Assembly (NCBI RefSeq): GCF_019212185.1
Contig: NZ_CP078138.1
Span: 1,718,501-1,782,500, forward strand
From: Pseudomonas fluorescens
GTDB lineage: Bacteria > Pseudomonadota > Gammaproteobacteria > Pseudomonadales > Pseudomonadaceae
DNA length: 64,000 nucleotides
Direction of reading: 5' to 3'
Shown: piece by piece, positions 7,570 to 20,188 of the stretch
Layout: each line of letters opens with the position of its first letter
How positions within the stretch are numbered: position 1 is the stretch's first letter
The notes under the pieces: model-generated
The model's input: the letters and a program-made list of their open reading frames with translations, nothing else
Databases searched by the model: none
Told to the model about the DNA's origin: nothing
Program-made: the position numbers and the translations under genes

Positions 7570-7597
7570 TTGACAGCAGCGTGTAACGCTGTAGAAT
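7570..7597 (+). promoter_or_regulatory. rRNA operon promoter 2
   Basis: A -35 TTGACA (7570-7575) and a -10 TAGAAT (7592-7597) are separated by 16 bp and followed by a GC-rich discriminator TCGCCTCCCGC, typical of stringently controlled rRNA promoters. Confidence 0.85.
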
Positions 7598-7678
7598 TCG
7601 CCTCCCGCTGACGAGAGATCGAAAGCGCAAGTGGTTGAAGTTGTTAAGGATTCCTTGAAAACTTCTGAAAATAATCAC

Positions 7679-7706
7679 TTGACAGCAAATGAGGCTGCTG
7701 TAGAAT
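7679..7706 (+). promoter_or_regulatory. rRNA operon promoter 3
   Basis: A -35 TTGACA (7679-7684) and a -10 TAGAAT (7701-7706) are separated by 16 bp, with AT-rich upstream sequence resembling an UP element and a GC-rich discriminator GCGCGCCTC. Confidence 0.87.
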
Positions 7707-7741
7707 GCGCGCCTCGGTTGAGACGAAAGATCTTAACCAAC

Positions 7742-7753
7742 CGCTCTTTAACA
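7742..7753 (+). promoter_or_regulatory. rRNA antitermination boxA (leader)
   Basis: CGCTCTTTAACA matches the boxA consensus TGCTCTTTAACA, the NusB/S10 binding site for rRNA antitermination, in the leader 150 bp before 16S. Confidence 0.8.
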
Positions 7754-7903
7754 ACTGAATCAAGCAATTCGTGTGGGTGCTTGTGCAGTCAGACTGATAG
7801 TCAACAAGATTATCAGCATCACAAGTTACTCCGCGAGAAATCAAAGATGTAACCAACGATTGCTGAGCCAAGTTTAGGGTTTCTTAAAAACCCAAAGATG
7901 TTT

Positions 7904-9440
<1,537 letters not shown>

Positions 9441-9748
9441 ATCGACGACATCAGCTGCTGCATAAGCTCCCACACGAATTGCTTGATTCCTTGTAGAAGA
9501 CGAGAACAGCCCTGCGGTACGGGGGTTGTTGTGTGTCGTAAAGCTTAGAAATGAGCATTCCAGCGTGAATGTTGATTTCTGATCTTTAAGATTAGATCGT
9601 TCTTTAAAAATTTGGGTATGTGATAGAAAGATAGACTGAACGTTACTTTCACTGGTAACGGATCAGGCTAAGGTAAAATTTGTGTTCTAAATGCAAATTT
9701 TCGGCGAATGTCGTCTTCATAGTATAACCAGATTGCTTGGGGTTATAT
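9441..9748 (+). other. 16S-23S internal transcribed spacer without tRNA genes
   Basis: This 308-bp spacer contains no cloverleaf or encoded CCA end. The tRNA-Ile(GAT) and tRNA-Ala(TGC) genes found in most Pseudomonas rRNA spacers are absent. A second boxA (GTTCTTTAAAAA at about 9599-9610) lies inside, as usual ahead of 23S. The flanks should pair in the processing stems. Confidence 0.85.
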
Positions 9749-12641
<2,893 letters not shown>

Positions 12642-12781
12642 ATAACACCCAAGCAATTTGACTACTCGAAAGAGCATCAGATTGCGGTGTATGAAGACGA
12701 AGACACCGAAAGTTTGCAGTACACAAATTGATCACATACCCGATTTGCTGAAACGTCGAAAGACGGTTCGGTACCCGAATT

Positions 12782-12898
12782 TCTTGACGACCATAGAGCA
12801 TTGGAACCACCTGATCCCATCCCGAACTCAGCAGTGAAACGATGCATCGCCGATGGTAGTGTGGGGTTTCCCCATGTGAGAGTAGGTCATCGTCAAGA
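12782..12898 (+). rRNA. 5S ribosomal RNA
   Basis: About 117 nt. The terminal stem TCTTGACGA/TCGTCAAGA closes a typical 5S body with CCATCCCGAACTCAG and GATGGTAGTGTGGGG. It is the last gene of the rRNA operon. Confidence 0.95.
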
Positions 12899-12908
12899 TT
12901 AAATTCCG

Positions 12909-12947
12909 AAACCCCTATCTGCGAATGCAGGTAGGGGTTTTGTTTTT
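12909..12947 (+). terminator. rRNA operon terminator
   Basis: The stem AAACCCCTATCTGC pairs with GCAGGTAGGGGTTT around a 4-base loop and is followed by TGTTTTTG. Confidence 0.9.
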
Positions 12948-13112
12948 GCGCGCGGGAATTACTCAAGCTATTTCCCAGGCCACCGCATGGAAATGTCAGC
13001 CAGATAAATCCACGAATATTCCTCCTGGCCTTCAAGAGAACGGCACCTGCGGCCGATAACCCGATAGACGGTTGTCTTTGGGTTCATCTTTCTAAATTGC
13101 CTGGAATCTTCG

Positions 13113-14717
13113 ATGCTGGCGTACCACCAAAAAAGCTTTTTGATCGTCGATGATTTCTCGGATTTCCGCAGTTCAGTCCGTTCGATGTTGCGCGAGTTGG
13201 GGGTCAAGGACGTCGACACCGCAGACTCCGGCGAGGTCGCCTTGCGCATGTGCTCGCAGAAGCGCTACGACTTCATCCTGCAGGATTATCATCTGGGAGA
13301 CGGCAAGAAGAATGGTCAGCAGGTACTCGAAGACCTGATGATCGAAAAGCTGATCAGCCATGAAAGTGTGTTTGTCATGGTGACCGCCGAAAGCAGCCAG
13401 GCGATGGTGCTCAGTGCGCTGGAACATGAGCCGGATGCCTACCTGACCAAGCCCTTCACCCGAGCTGGCCTGGCTCAACGCCTCGAACGCCTTGAGCAGC
13501 GCAAGACGCTGCTCAAGCCGATCATGCAGGCCCTGGATCGCGGCAAGCCGGTCGAGGTTTTGAACGCGTGCATTGCCTTGTGCAAGCAGGATCCACGTTA
13601 TTCGCCGTTGTGCCTGCGCTATCGCGCTGATGCGCTGCGCGATATGAACCAGAACGAAGTCCTCGAACGCCTGTACAACAGTATTCTGGCGGATCGTCCA
13701 TTGCCGTGGGCCTATGTCGGATTGGGACGATTGCTGTTCAAACGCGGTCAGGTCGGGCAGGCCAAGGCATTGTACGAAAAAGCCCTGAAAGTCTTCCCGA
13801 TGATGCCAGGTCTGTATGACGGACTGGCCGATGTGCTGGTTTCCCAAGGTGAAACCAAATCTGCACAACGTGTGCTTGAGGAAGCAGTACGACTCTCGCC
13901 GCTGGCGGTACGTCGGCAGGCGCTGTTGGGCAAGCTGGCCATGACCAACGAGGACTTCGATGCTGCCGCCAGAGCCTATCGCCAGGCGGTCTCCCAAGGC
14001 GCGCAGTCACGCTTCAAGGACCCCGAGAGCAACCTTGGACTGGCCCACGCCCTGATCAGCAAGGGCAGCGATAGAGGATTGGATACTCGCGCCCGGTTGG
14101 AGATCAACCAGACCCTGAGTGCGGTCGCCAAAGACAACCCTGGCGATCCAGGCTTGCAGATTCGCGCGCGACTGATGAAGGCCACGAGCCTGTTGATCAA
14201 TGACGCCGAGACGGCCGACAAGCTCACCGAGCAGGCACTGACGCGTCTCGATGGCATGGAAAAATTCATGAGTGCCGACGCCGCGTTGCTGGTGGCCAAA
14301 CAACTGAAATTGCTCGGCCAGGCGCAGGCCAGTGATTCGATGCTGAAAAACTGTGCGGAAATCTACGGTGATGACCCAGCGGTGATGCGCGGCATCGCCA
14401 AGCAGACCGACGATCCGGCCATTCTCAATTCCGGCACAGCAGCGGCAGACCTCAATCGTCAAGGTGTCCGTAGCTACAAGGCCGGCGCCTTGACCGAAGC
14501 CCGCGAGCTGTTTCGTGGCGCTCTGTTGCTGCAACCGAAAAACATCAGCATCGCCCTCAACATGGCGCAATCGATCCTGCATGGCGCTACGGCCAACCTT
14601 GACCCGGGATTGCTTGATGAATGTCGGCGCTGCCTGAAGATGGTCGGCTTGATGCCCGAGAGTGACGCGCGTTATCCGCGATATCAGAAGTTGCAGAGCA
14701 AGGCGTTAGAACAATGA
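13113..14717 (+). CDS. Response regulator with TPR-repeat output region
   Basis: A 534-residue protein with an N-terminal receiver domain (residues 8-130). The acidic pair D13-D14, phospho-acceptor D58 in LQDYH, and K113 in YLTKPF are all present. The rest is helical with tetratricopeptide-like repeats (about residues 190-290 and again 440-500, with motifs such as WAYVGLGRLLFKRGQVGQAKALYEKAL). There is no DNA-binding or enzymatic output domain, so signalling is probably through protein contacts. The stop overlaps the start of the adjacent kinase by 4 bp (ATGA), so the two are translationally coupled and likely partners. The target is unknown; the flagellar cluster lies about 4 kb downstream. 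Confidence 0.88.
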   Translation: MLAYHQKSFLIVDDFSDFRSSVRSMLRELGVKDVDTADSGEVALRMCSQKRYDFILQDYHLGDGKKNGQQVLEDLMIEKLISHESVFVMVTAESSQAMVLSALEHEPDAYLTKPFTRAGLAQRLERLEQRKTLLKPIMQALDRGKPVEVLNACIALCKQDPRYSPLCLRYRADALRDMNQNEVLERLYNSILADRPLPWAYVGLGRLLFKRGQVGQAKALYEKALKVFPMMPGLYDGLADVLVSQGETKSAQRVLEEAVRLSPLAVRRQALLGKLAMTNEDFDAAARAYRQAVSQGAQSRFKDPESNLGLAHALISKGSDRGLDTRARLEINQTLSAVAKDNPGDPGLQIRARLMKATSLLINDAETADKLTEQALTRLDGMEKFMSADAALLVAKQLKLLGQAQASDSMLKNCAEIYGDDPAVMRGIAKQTDDPAILNSGTAAADLNRQGVRSYKAGALTEARELFRGALLLQPKNISIALNMAQSILHGATANLDPGLLDECRRCLKMVGLMPESDARYPRYQKLQSKALEQ

Positions 14718-15406
14718 ACGACGTAGATCAGGGGCTGGATTTTTCCACGGTGATCGCCTCCACCGTACACGACATGAAGAATTCCCTGACCGTACTCATG
14801 CAGGCTCACGGGCAGTGGCTCGCGCGGTTGCCGGATGCCCAGGCTCACACCGATGAGCAGGGGGTGATCGACTTCGAGTTCGCGCATCTGAACGGTATGT
14901 TGGTGCAGTTGCTGGGACTCTACAAACTGGGCGTCAACCAGTTGCCGGTGCGTCCGGATTACCATGAGCTGGATGACTTTATCGAAGCGCAATTGGCGGC
15001 CCACCAGGAAGTGTTCAAGAGTCGCGGCCTGCTGGTGACTTATGAAGTGGATCCGCTGAGTCCGCTGGGTTTTTTCGATCGCGAACTGATCGGCACGGTG
15101 TTGGCCAATGCGATCAACAATGCCATCCGTTATGCGCAGCAGTCGCTATTGATCTGCGTCGGAGAGGAGACCGGGCAACTGGTACTGACAATCAACGACG
15201 ACGGCGAAGGTTACCCAGCTCAGATGATCGAGCGTCAGGCCGAGTACATACAGGGCATCAACCCGAGCAGTGGCAGCACTGGATTGGGCTTGTACTTCGC
15301 CGCCCGCATCGCTCAACTGCACCAGCGCAATGGCGTGCATGGGCGCACCGAGATCAGCAACGGTGGTCCGTTGGGTGGCGGATTGTTCAGTCTTTATCTG
15401 CCTTGA
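14714..15406 (+). CDS. Soluble sensor histidine kinase
   Basis: A 230-residue protein with no transmembrane segment and no recognisable sensory domain. The H-box is STVHDMKNSL with H19 as the probable phospho-acceptor, so the DHp helix starts almost at the N-terminus. The HATPase_c domain follows with N-box NAINNAIRYA, G1-like NDDGEGYP and G2 STGLGLYFAARI, and the C-terminus GGGLFSLYLP is typical. It overlaps the upstream TPR response regulator by 4 bp and presumably phosphorylates it. It may respond to a cytoplasmic signal or act as a relay. Confidence 0.87.
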   Translation: MNDVDQGLDFSTVIASTVHDMKNSLTVLMQAHGQWLARLPDAQAHTDEQGVIDFEFAHLNGMLVQLLGLYKLGVNQLPVRPDYHELDDFIEAQLAAHQEVFKSRGLLVTYEVDPLSPLGFFDRELIGTVLANAINNAIRYAQQSLLICVGEETGQLVLTINDDGEGYPAQMIERQAEYIQGINPSSGSTGLGLYFAARIAQLHQRNGVHGRTEISNGGPLGGGLFSLYLP

Positions 15407-15501
15407 TGGTTGCCGCAACGGTAGTGCTTGAAATTCCGAACGGCTGATGCCTATTTTGTACGGGACGCCGTTCGCGGCCCGCACATAACAAGGATAGAGT
15501 C

Positions 15502-16845
15502 ATGAAGACCGACGGCCAGGGATCACTCGCGCAGCGATTGACCGGTATCAACGAGATTGAATGTGTCACCCCTGACCTCAACGGTGTACCCCGCGGCAAG
15601 GTGATGACCGCCGAGGGCTTCCTCGAAGGACGACGCCTGCAGATGGCCCGTGGTGTGTTGTTGCAATGCATCATGGGGGGGTATCCACCTGCGCGCTTCT
15701 ATGGCAGTGACGATGGCGACCTGGCGTTGAATGCCGACCCGCAGCAGATCCATCGCCTGCCCTGGAGCAAGCAGCCGCGCGCACTGGCTATCTGTGATGC
15801 CGACGAGCTGACTGGTGGGAGTTCTCGGCTGTCCACTCGCGGTCAACTCAAGGCGGTGATCGCACGCTATGCGGCGCTCGACCTGGCGCCCGTGGTGGCG
15901 ACTGAAATGGAGTTCTTCGTATTCGCCCCGAACACTGACCCGGCCCAGCCGTTCCAGCCCCCGCTTGGCCTGGATGGCCGACGCGAGGACGGTAGTTCGG
16001 CGTTCAGCGTCAGCTCCAACAACGGCCTACGTCCATTTTTCAATGAAGTCTATGAGTGCATGGCAGCCCTGGGACTGCCGCGCGATACCTTCATGCACGA
16101 AATGGGTGTCAGTCAGTTCGAGATCAACCTGCTGCACGGCGACCCCCTGTTGCTCGCCGACCAGACGTTCCTGTTCAAGCACCTGCTCAAAGAGGTCGCC
16201 CTCAAGCACGGAGTGACCGTGGTGTGCATGGCCAAGCCACTGGCGCACACGGCTGGCAGCTCGATGCACATTCACCAAAGCGTCGTCGAGATGGGCAGCG
16301 GCCGAAATGTGTTCAGTGACGAGGCAGGTGACCCGACCGAGACGTTTCGCCACTTCATTGGTGGCCAACAGGCGGCCATGGCGGAGTTCACCGCACTGTT
16401 CGCGCCGAACGTGAACTCCTATCAGCGCTTGTGCCATCCTTTCGCGTCACCCAATAACGCCTGCTGGTCCCATGACAACCGCGCCGCCGGGCTGCGTATT
16501 CCCGCCAGTTCGCCCGTCGCGCGACGGGTCGAGAATCGCTTGCCTGGGGCCGACGCCAATCCGTATCTGGCCATCGCTGCCAGCCTTGCTGCAGGGTTGC
16601 ACGGCATTGAAAACCGGTTGGAGCCGTCAGCGCCGATCCAGGGTGAATTCAGCGTGCCGGAAAGTTTGTCGCTGCCCTGTACCTTGCATGCTGCGCTGGA
16701 GCGTCTGAAACGTAGCCAGTTGGCGAAGGAACTGTTTGGTGCTGAGTTCATCGAAGGCTACATCGCTTCGAAGACCCTGGAACTGACCAGCTTCCTTGAT
16801 GAAATCACTCCTTGGGAGCGCCGAGTTTTAGCGGCCCAGGCTTAA
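15502..16845 (+). CDS. Glutamine synthetase-like gamma-glutamylpolyamine synthetase
   Basis: A 447-residue member of the GlnA-III/PuuA-type family, which ligates glutamate to amines such as putrescine or other polyamines using ATP. N-terminal GS beta-grasp and catalytic domains are visible: TEMEFFVF (metal-ligand Glu), SSMHIHQS, the adenine/phosphate loop with NRAAGLRIP, and RVENRLPGADANPYLA. It lacks the adenylylation loop context of true glnA. The start follows AAGGATAGAGTC. The position beside an MFS permease and flgZ/flgN/flgM resembles the pauA5 locus of P. aeruginosa as I remember it. The substrate amine cannot be read from sequence. Confidence 0.85.
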   Translation: MKTDGQGSLAQRLTGINEIECVTPDLNGVPRGKVMTAEGFLEGRRLQMARGVLLQCIMGGYPPARFYGSDDGDLALNADPQQIHRLPWSKQPRALAICDADELTGGSSRLSTRGQLKAVIARYAALDLAPVVATEMEFFVFAPNTDPAQPFQPPLGLDGRREDGSSAFSVSSNNGLRPFFNEVYECMAALGLPRDTFMHEMGVSQFEINLLHGDPLLLADQTFLFKHLLKEVALKHGVTVVCMAKPLAHTAGSSMHIHQSVVEMGSGRNVFSDEAGDPTETFRHFIGGQQAAMAEFTALFAPNVNSYQRLCHPFASPNNACWSHDNRAAGLRIPASSPVARRVENRLPGADANPYLAIAASLAAGLHGIENRLEPSAPIQGEFSVPESLSLPCTLHAALERLKRSQLAKELFGAEFIEGYIASKTLELTSFLDEITPWERRVLAAQA

Positions 16846-16916
16846 CCAAACCGTCGTCGTCGGGCTATCGTTGATGCTAGCCCGATACTCAATTCAAGGA
16901 GCCGCCCGGAACGCCG

Positions 16917-18308
16917 ATGCGCCAGATCTGGAAGTCTTTTCGAGCGCTTTACTTCGCCTCACTGATGATGTTGATCGGCTCGGGCTTACTCAGCACCTAC
17001 CTGGCGTTGCGCCTTGCCGCGGATCAGGTCGATGGCCTGTGGGTCGGTGCGTTGATGGCCGCCAACTATTTCGGCCTGGTCCTGGGCGGTAAAATCGGCC
17101 ACCGGCTGATTGCCCGGGTAGGGCACATTCGTGCGTATTCGGCGTGTGCCGGCATCGTCGGGGCGGCGGTGCTGGGGCATGGATTGGTGGACTGGTTGCC
17201 GGCCTGGCTGATCCTGCGGATGGTGGTGGGCCTCGGCATGATGTGCCAGTACATGGTCATCGAGAGTTGGCTCAACGAGCAGGCCGATGCCAAGCAGCGC
17301 GGCATGGTATTCAGCGGCTATATGATCGCCTCTTACCTGGGGCTGGTCCTGGGCCAACTGATTCTGGTCATGCACCCTTCGTTGGGACTGGAGTTGCTGA
17401 TGCTGGTAGCCCTGTGTTTCGCGCTGTGTCTGGTGCCCGTCACGCTGACCCGACGCATTCACCCGGCGCCCCTGCATCCGGCGCCGATGGAGCCGCGCTT
17501 TTTCATGAAGCGGGTGCCGCAGTCCCTCAGTACGGTGTTGGGCGCGGGGCTGATCGTCGGTTCGTTCTATGGTTTGGCTCCGCTGTATGCCTCGCAGCAG
17601 GGCTTGTCCACCGAGCAGGTCGGTCTGTTCATGGGTAGCTGCATTTTCGCCGGTCTGGTGGTGCAGTGGCCTTTGGGCTGGTTGTCGGATCGCTATGATC
17701 GAGCCGTGCTGATTCGCAGCTTTGCGATCTGCCTGGCGTTGGCGGCCCTGCCATTGGCGATTATGCCCAAGGTGCCGCTGGAGGTGCTGTTCGTTGCTGG
17801 CTTTGTCTGTTCCTTGGTGCAGTTCTGTCTGTATCCGCTGGCTGTAGCCTTTTCCAACGACCACGTCGAAAGCGACCGGCGGGTTTCACTGACTGCCATG
17901 CTGCTGGTGACCTACGGGGTCGGCGCAAGCATCGGGCCTTTGGTGGCGGGTGTGCTGATGAAGTTCTTCGGCAGCCAGATGCTCTATGCCTTCTTCAGTT
18001 TCTTTGCCCTCGTGCTGGTCTGGCGGATTCGACCCAAAGCCGTGACCAATCTGCATCAGGTCGACGACGCTCCTCTGCATCACGTGGCGATGCCGGACAG
18101 CATGTCCAGTTCGCCATTGGTGGCGGCGCTCGATCCGCGAGTCGACGAACAGGTGGTCCAGGATCAGATGCAAACCACTGCGAGCACCGAGCCGGAGCCG
18201 GTAGCTGAACCCGAAACGGCGAGCACAGCCGAAGCGCCTCGCGAGGACCAGCCGCCGGATGATCCGGACGCCGAACATCCCCATACCTTCACCGGGGCCA
18301 GGCCTTGA
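16917..18308 (+). CDS. MFS transporter with long cytoplasmic C-terminal tail
   Basis: A 463-residue major facilitator of the YcaD-like type, with twelve hydrophobic segments across about residues 10-380. The signature loop GWLSDRYDRAVLIR lies between TM8 and TM9. The last 80 residues form a hydrophilic, Glu/Pro/Thr-rich tail (EPEPVAEPETAS) that the family usually lacks. It follows the polyamine ligase gene by 71 bp and may move a related compound; the substrate is unknown. An AAGGAG box lies rather far (15 bases) upstream of the ATG, so the start is slightly uncertain. Confidence 0.82.
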   Translation: MRQIWKSFRALYFASLMMLIGSGLLSTYLALRLAADQVDGLWVGALMAANYFGLVLGGKIGHRLIARVGHIRAYSACAGIVGAAVLGHGLVDWLPAWLILRMVVGLGMMCQYMVIESWLNEQADAKQRGMVFSGYMIASYLGLVLGQLILVMHPSLGLELLMLVALCFALCLVPVTLTRRIHPAPLHPAPMEPRFFMKRVPQSLSTVLGAGLIVGSFYGLAPLYASQQGLSTEQVGLFMGSCIFAGLVVQWPLGWLSDRYDRAVLIRSFAICLALAALPLAIMPKVPLEVLFVAGFVCSLVQFCLYPLAVAFSNDHVESDRRVSLTAMLLVTYGVGASIGPLVAGVLMKFFGSQMLYAFFSFFALVLVWRIRPKAVTNLHQVDDAPLHHVAMPDSMSSSPLVAALDPRVDEQVVQDQMQTTASTEPEPVAEPETASTAEAPREDQPPDDPDAEHPHTFTGARP

Positions 18309-18320
18309 ATTGAAGGCAAA

Positions 18321-18357
18321 AAAAACGGGCAGTGACCGCAAGGGACTGCCCGTTTTT
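18321..18357. terminator. Bidirectional terminator between MFS gene and flgZ
   Basis: A perfect 13-bp inverted repeat AAAAACGGGCAGT/ACTGCCCGTTTTT with an 11-base loop ends in a T-run on both strands, between convergent genes. Confidence 0.92.
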
Positions 18358-18369
18358 CATGCTTGCCGA

Positions 18370-19116
18370 TCAGAAGTCGTCTTTGTCGAAACGACGCGCC
18401 TCGCGCTGCAACTGGTAGACGAAGCGCTCGACCTGACGCTGCACCAGGCCGCTCATGTTATGAAAGCGCACACCGGCGAAGGTGGTGTCGATTTTTTCTT
18501 CGTGATGCAGGTAACGCAATTCGACCGGGGTGGTCATGCTGCCGAAGGGCAGGGCGGCAATGAAACGGTCGTACACCTGGCCCAACTGCAGGCCATTGGA
18601 AATGTCGCCATCAAAGCGCAGCTTGCAGCCGGTGGCCGAAATGTCCAACAACTTGCCGGCTAGCGGCACCTTGAGCTTTTCACCGCCCAGCTCGATGCTC
18701 ACCAATTGCGCCAGTTTCAGGGCGGCACGAAAGGCGTTGCGGCGCTGGTGATAGACCACCTCGTCCGGCAACGTGCCACGATAGCAACGAGTGCCGTTGG
18801 ATTCATCGATCGTCAGGGGGCCGTTGCTTTCCCAGGCAATACGCACGCCTTCGTGAAAACCTTCGATCCGGAAGGGTTCCCCCGCCAGCAGGAAGCGTTC
18901 GCCATCGCGCGGAATCATTTCATCGAGCGCGATCGAGTTGTTCTCGCGATCGACATCGACCACATAGCTTTGGAAGCGCTGGGTACGCTCGTGGAACGTG
19001 ATGATCAGAGGATCATGGCTCTCTTGCAGCATTCGCAGGTTGCCGGCGATTTCCAAAGGCGTAGTGAGCACCTTCGGTGGCTGCGGAGCATCTTCCGCGT
19101 TTAAGGCATTGGACAC
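18370..19116 (-). CDS. flgZ: Flagellar brake PilZ protein FlgZ (YcgR family)
   Basis: A 248-residue c-di-GMP receptor that slows or biases the flagellar motor when the second messenger rises. An N-terminal YcgR domain (about residues 15-110) precedes a PilZ domain. The PilZ c-di-GMP signature is intact: RRNAFR around residue 125 and DISATG around residue 158. The start is GTG at 19116, preceded by GGAGAG. It lies downstream of flgM and flgN on the same strand, the Pseudomonas arrangement. The sigma-28 promoter ahead of flgM probably contributes to its expression. Confidence 0.93.
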   Translation of the reverse strand: MSNALNAEDAPQPPKVLTTPLEIAGNLRMLQESHDPLIITFHERTQRFQSYVVDVDRENNSIALDEMIPRDGERFLLAGEPFRIEGFHEGVRIAWESNGPLTIDESNGTRCYRGTLPDEVVYHQRRNAFRAALKLAQLVSIELGGEKLKVPLAGKLLDISATGCKLRFDGDISNGLQLGQVYDRFIAALPFGSMTTPVELRYLHHEEKIDTTFAGVRFHNMSGLVQRQVERFVYQLQREARRFDKDDF

Positions 19117-19211
19117 GGTTTATCACTCTCCGGACAGAATACGGTCACACGCAGGAGCCAGCATTCTGCCAGCATGTTTCGCGCCTTGATAGAGCACGCT
19201 TGATGATGAAG

Positions 19212-19676
19212 TCAAACCTGGCTGAGCGAGCGCTTCACGAGCGTGGCGGTTGAGCCGCGAGCGTCGTACAGGGGCGGGGATTCGCCGCCATTGAGGATGC
19301 GCAGTTGGTTGGCGGTGCTCGCCTGTTGGACCTGGATCGAGCGGCCATTGCGCTCATTGGCGTCCCGGCAATCGCTGAGCAATTGATTGAGGACATCGCT
19401 TTGGGACAGCAGTTGCTCGCCTATGCTGGAGTGCGCGGCCAGCTGTTCCAGGCCACTGCGATCGGTCGGCAAGCCGAGGCTGGCGAGTATTTCGCTGCGT
19501 CGGCGGCCGTGTTGTTCCAGCAGAATGATCAAACCCTGCTTGCTCGCCAGGATGTGTTCGAGCAATTGCATGTCGCGACCGTGCAGTGCCAAAGACTCTT
19601 GCCCGAGTAAATCGAGCAACTGTTGAGCTGGCGCAACGTCGTCGGTGATCAGTTGCAGTAAATTGTTATCGTGCAT
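19212..19676 (-). CDS. flgN: Flagellar export chaperone FlgN
   Basis: A 154-residue helical FlgN-family chaperone that escorts the hook-junction proteins FlgK and FlgL to the flagellar export gate. Long amphipathic helices dominate residues 5-125 (DVAPAQQLLDLLGQESLALHGRD, then LEHILASKQGLIILLEQHG). The C-terminus is basic and short. It starts 47 bp after flgM on the same strand and is followed by flgZ after 95 bp. Identity rests on family features and synteny. Confidence 0.9.
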   Translation of the reverse strand: MHDNNLLQLITDDVAPAQQLLDLLGQESLALHGRDMQLLEHILASKQGLIILLEQHGRRRSEILASLGLPTDRSGLEQLAAHSSIGEQLLSQSDVLNQLLSDCRDANERNGRSIQVQQASTANQLRILNGGESPPLYDARGSTATLVKRSLSQV

Positions 19677-19723
19677 GGCTGGCCTTGGTTTTTAAGCGTC
19701 CAAAAGCCTGCGCAGGCCGTTGG

Positions 19724-20041
19724 CTAGCGCTGGGCTTCGAAGTTGAGCAGTTTGCTGGCGACGCGGTTGCTGTCGACTTTATAGCTGCCATCGGCAATCG
19801 CGGCTTTCAACTCGGCCACGCGGGCCTTGTCGACAGCGGGCTGGTCGCGCAGCGTGTCGGAAATCTTCTGCAACTGCTGGGCCTCGTTGCTGAGGTGTAC
19901 CGATTCCCCGCTTTGGCTGGCACTGGCCGCTTCGGCCTGGGTCGACAGCGGCGCGGTTTCAGCGGCTTCTTTCGTGGCGCTGGTACGCGTGTTGCCGGTG
20001 AGCGTGGGGGAACTGTTCAAACGGCTGAAATCGATGACCAT
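19724..20041 (-). CDS. flgM: Anti-sigma-28 factor FlgM
   Basis: A 105-residue FlgM that binds and holds sigma factor FliA until it is exported through the finished hook-basal body. The N-terminal half is Ser/Thr/Ala-rich and disordered. The C-terminal sigma-binding helices span about residues 50-100 ([39 protein letters not shown]). The start at 20041 is chosen over an upstream ATG at 20113, because the N-terminus MVIDFSRLN is the family form and AGAGG precedes it. The longer frame would also overlap the sigma-28 promoter. Confidence 0.94.
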   Translation of the reverse strand: MVIDFSRLNSSPTLTGNTRTSATKEAAETAPLSTQAEAASASQSGESVHLSNEAQQLQKISDTLRDQPAVDKARVAELKAAIADGSYKVDSNRVASKLLNFEAQR

Positions 20042-20079
20042 GATGCTGAAAACCTCTGGGAATTTGGACGCTTGCCATG

Positions 20080-20106
20080 TTTTCGGCCCAATGCGAGAAA
20101 ACTTTA
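20080..20106 (-). promoter_or_regulatory. Sigma-28 (FliA) promoter of flgM
   Basis: On the minus strand, TAAAGTTT (20099-20106), an 11-bp spacer and GCCGAAAA (20080-20087) match the FliA consensus TAAAGTTT-N11-GCCGATAA with one mismatch. It lies about 40 bp upstream of the flgM start. Confidence 0.85.
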
Positions 20107-20188
20107 GGGACATTTAAGGGGCGGCAGCGTCGCCTGTTGCCCTGCGTAAGGCTCAGTTTAGGGAATGGGTCGGTATCGCGCCAGCGAT

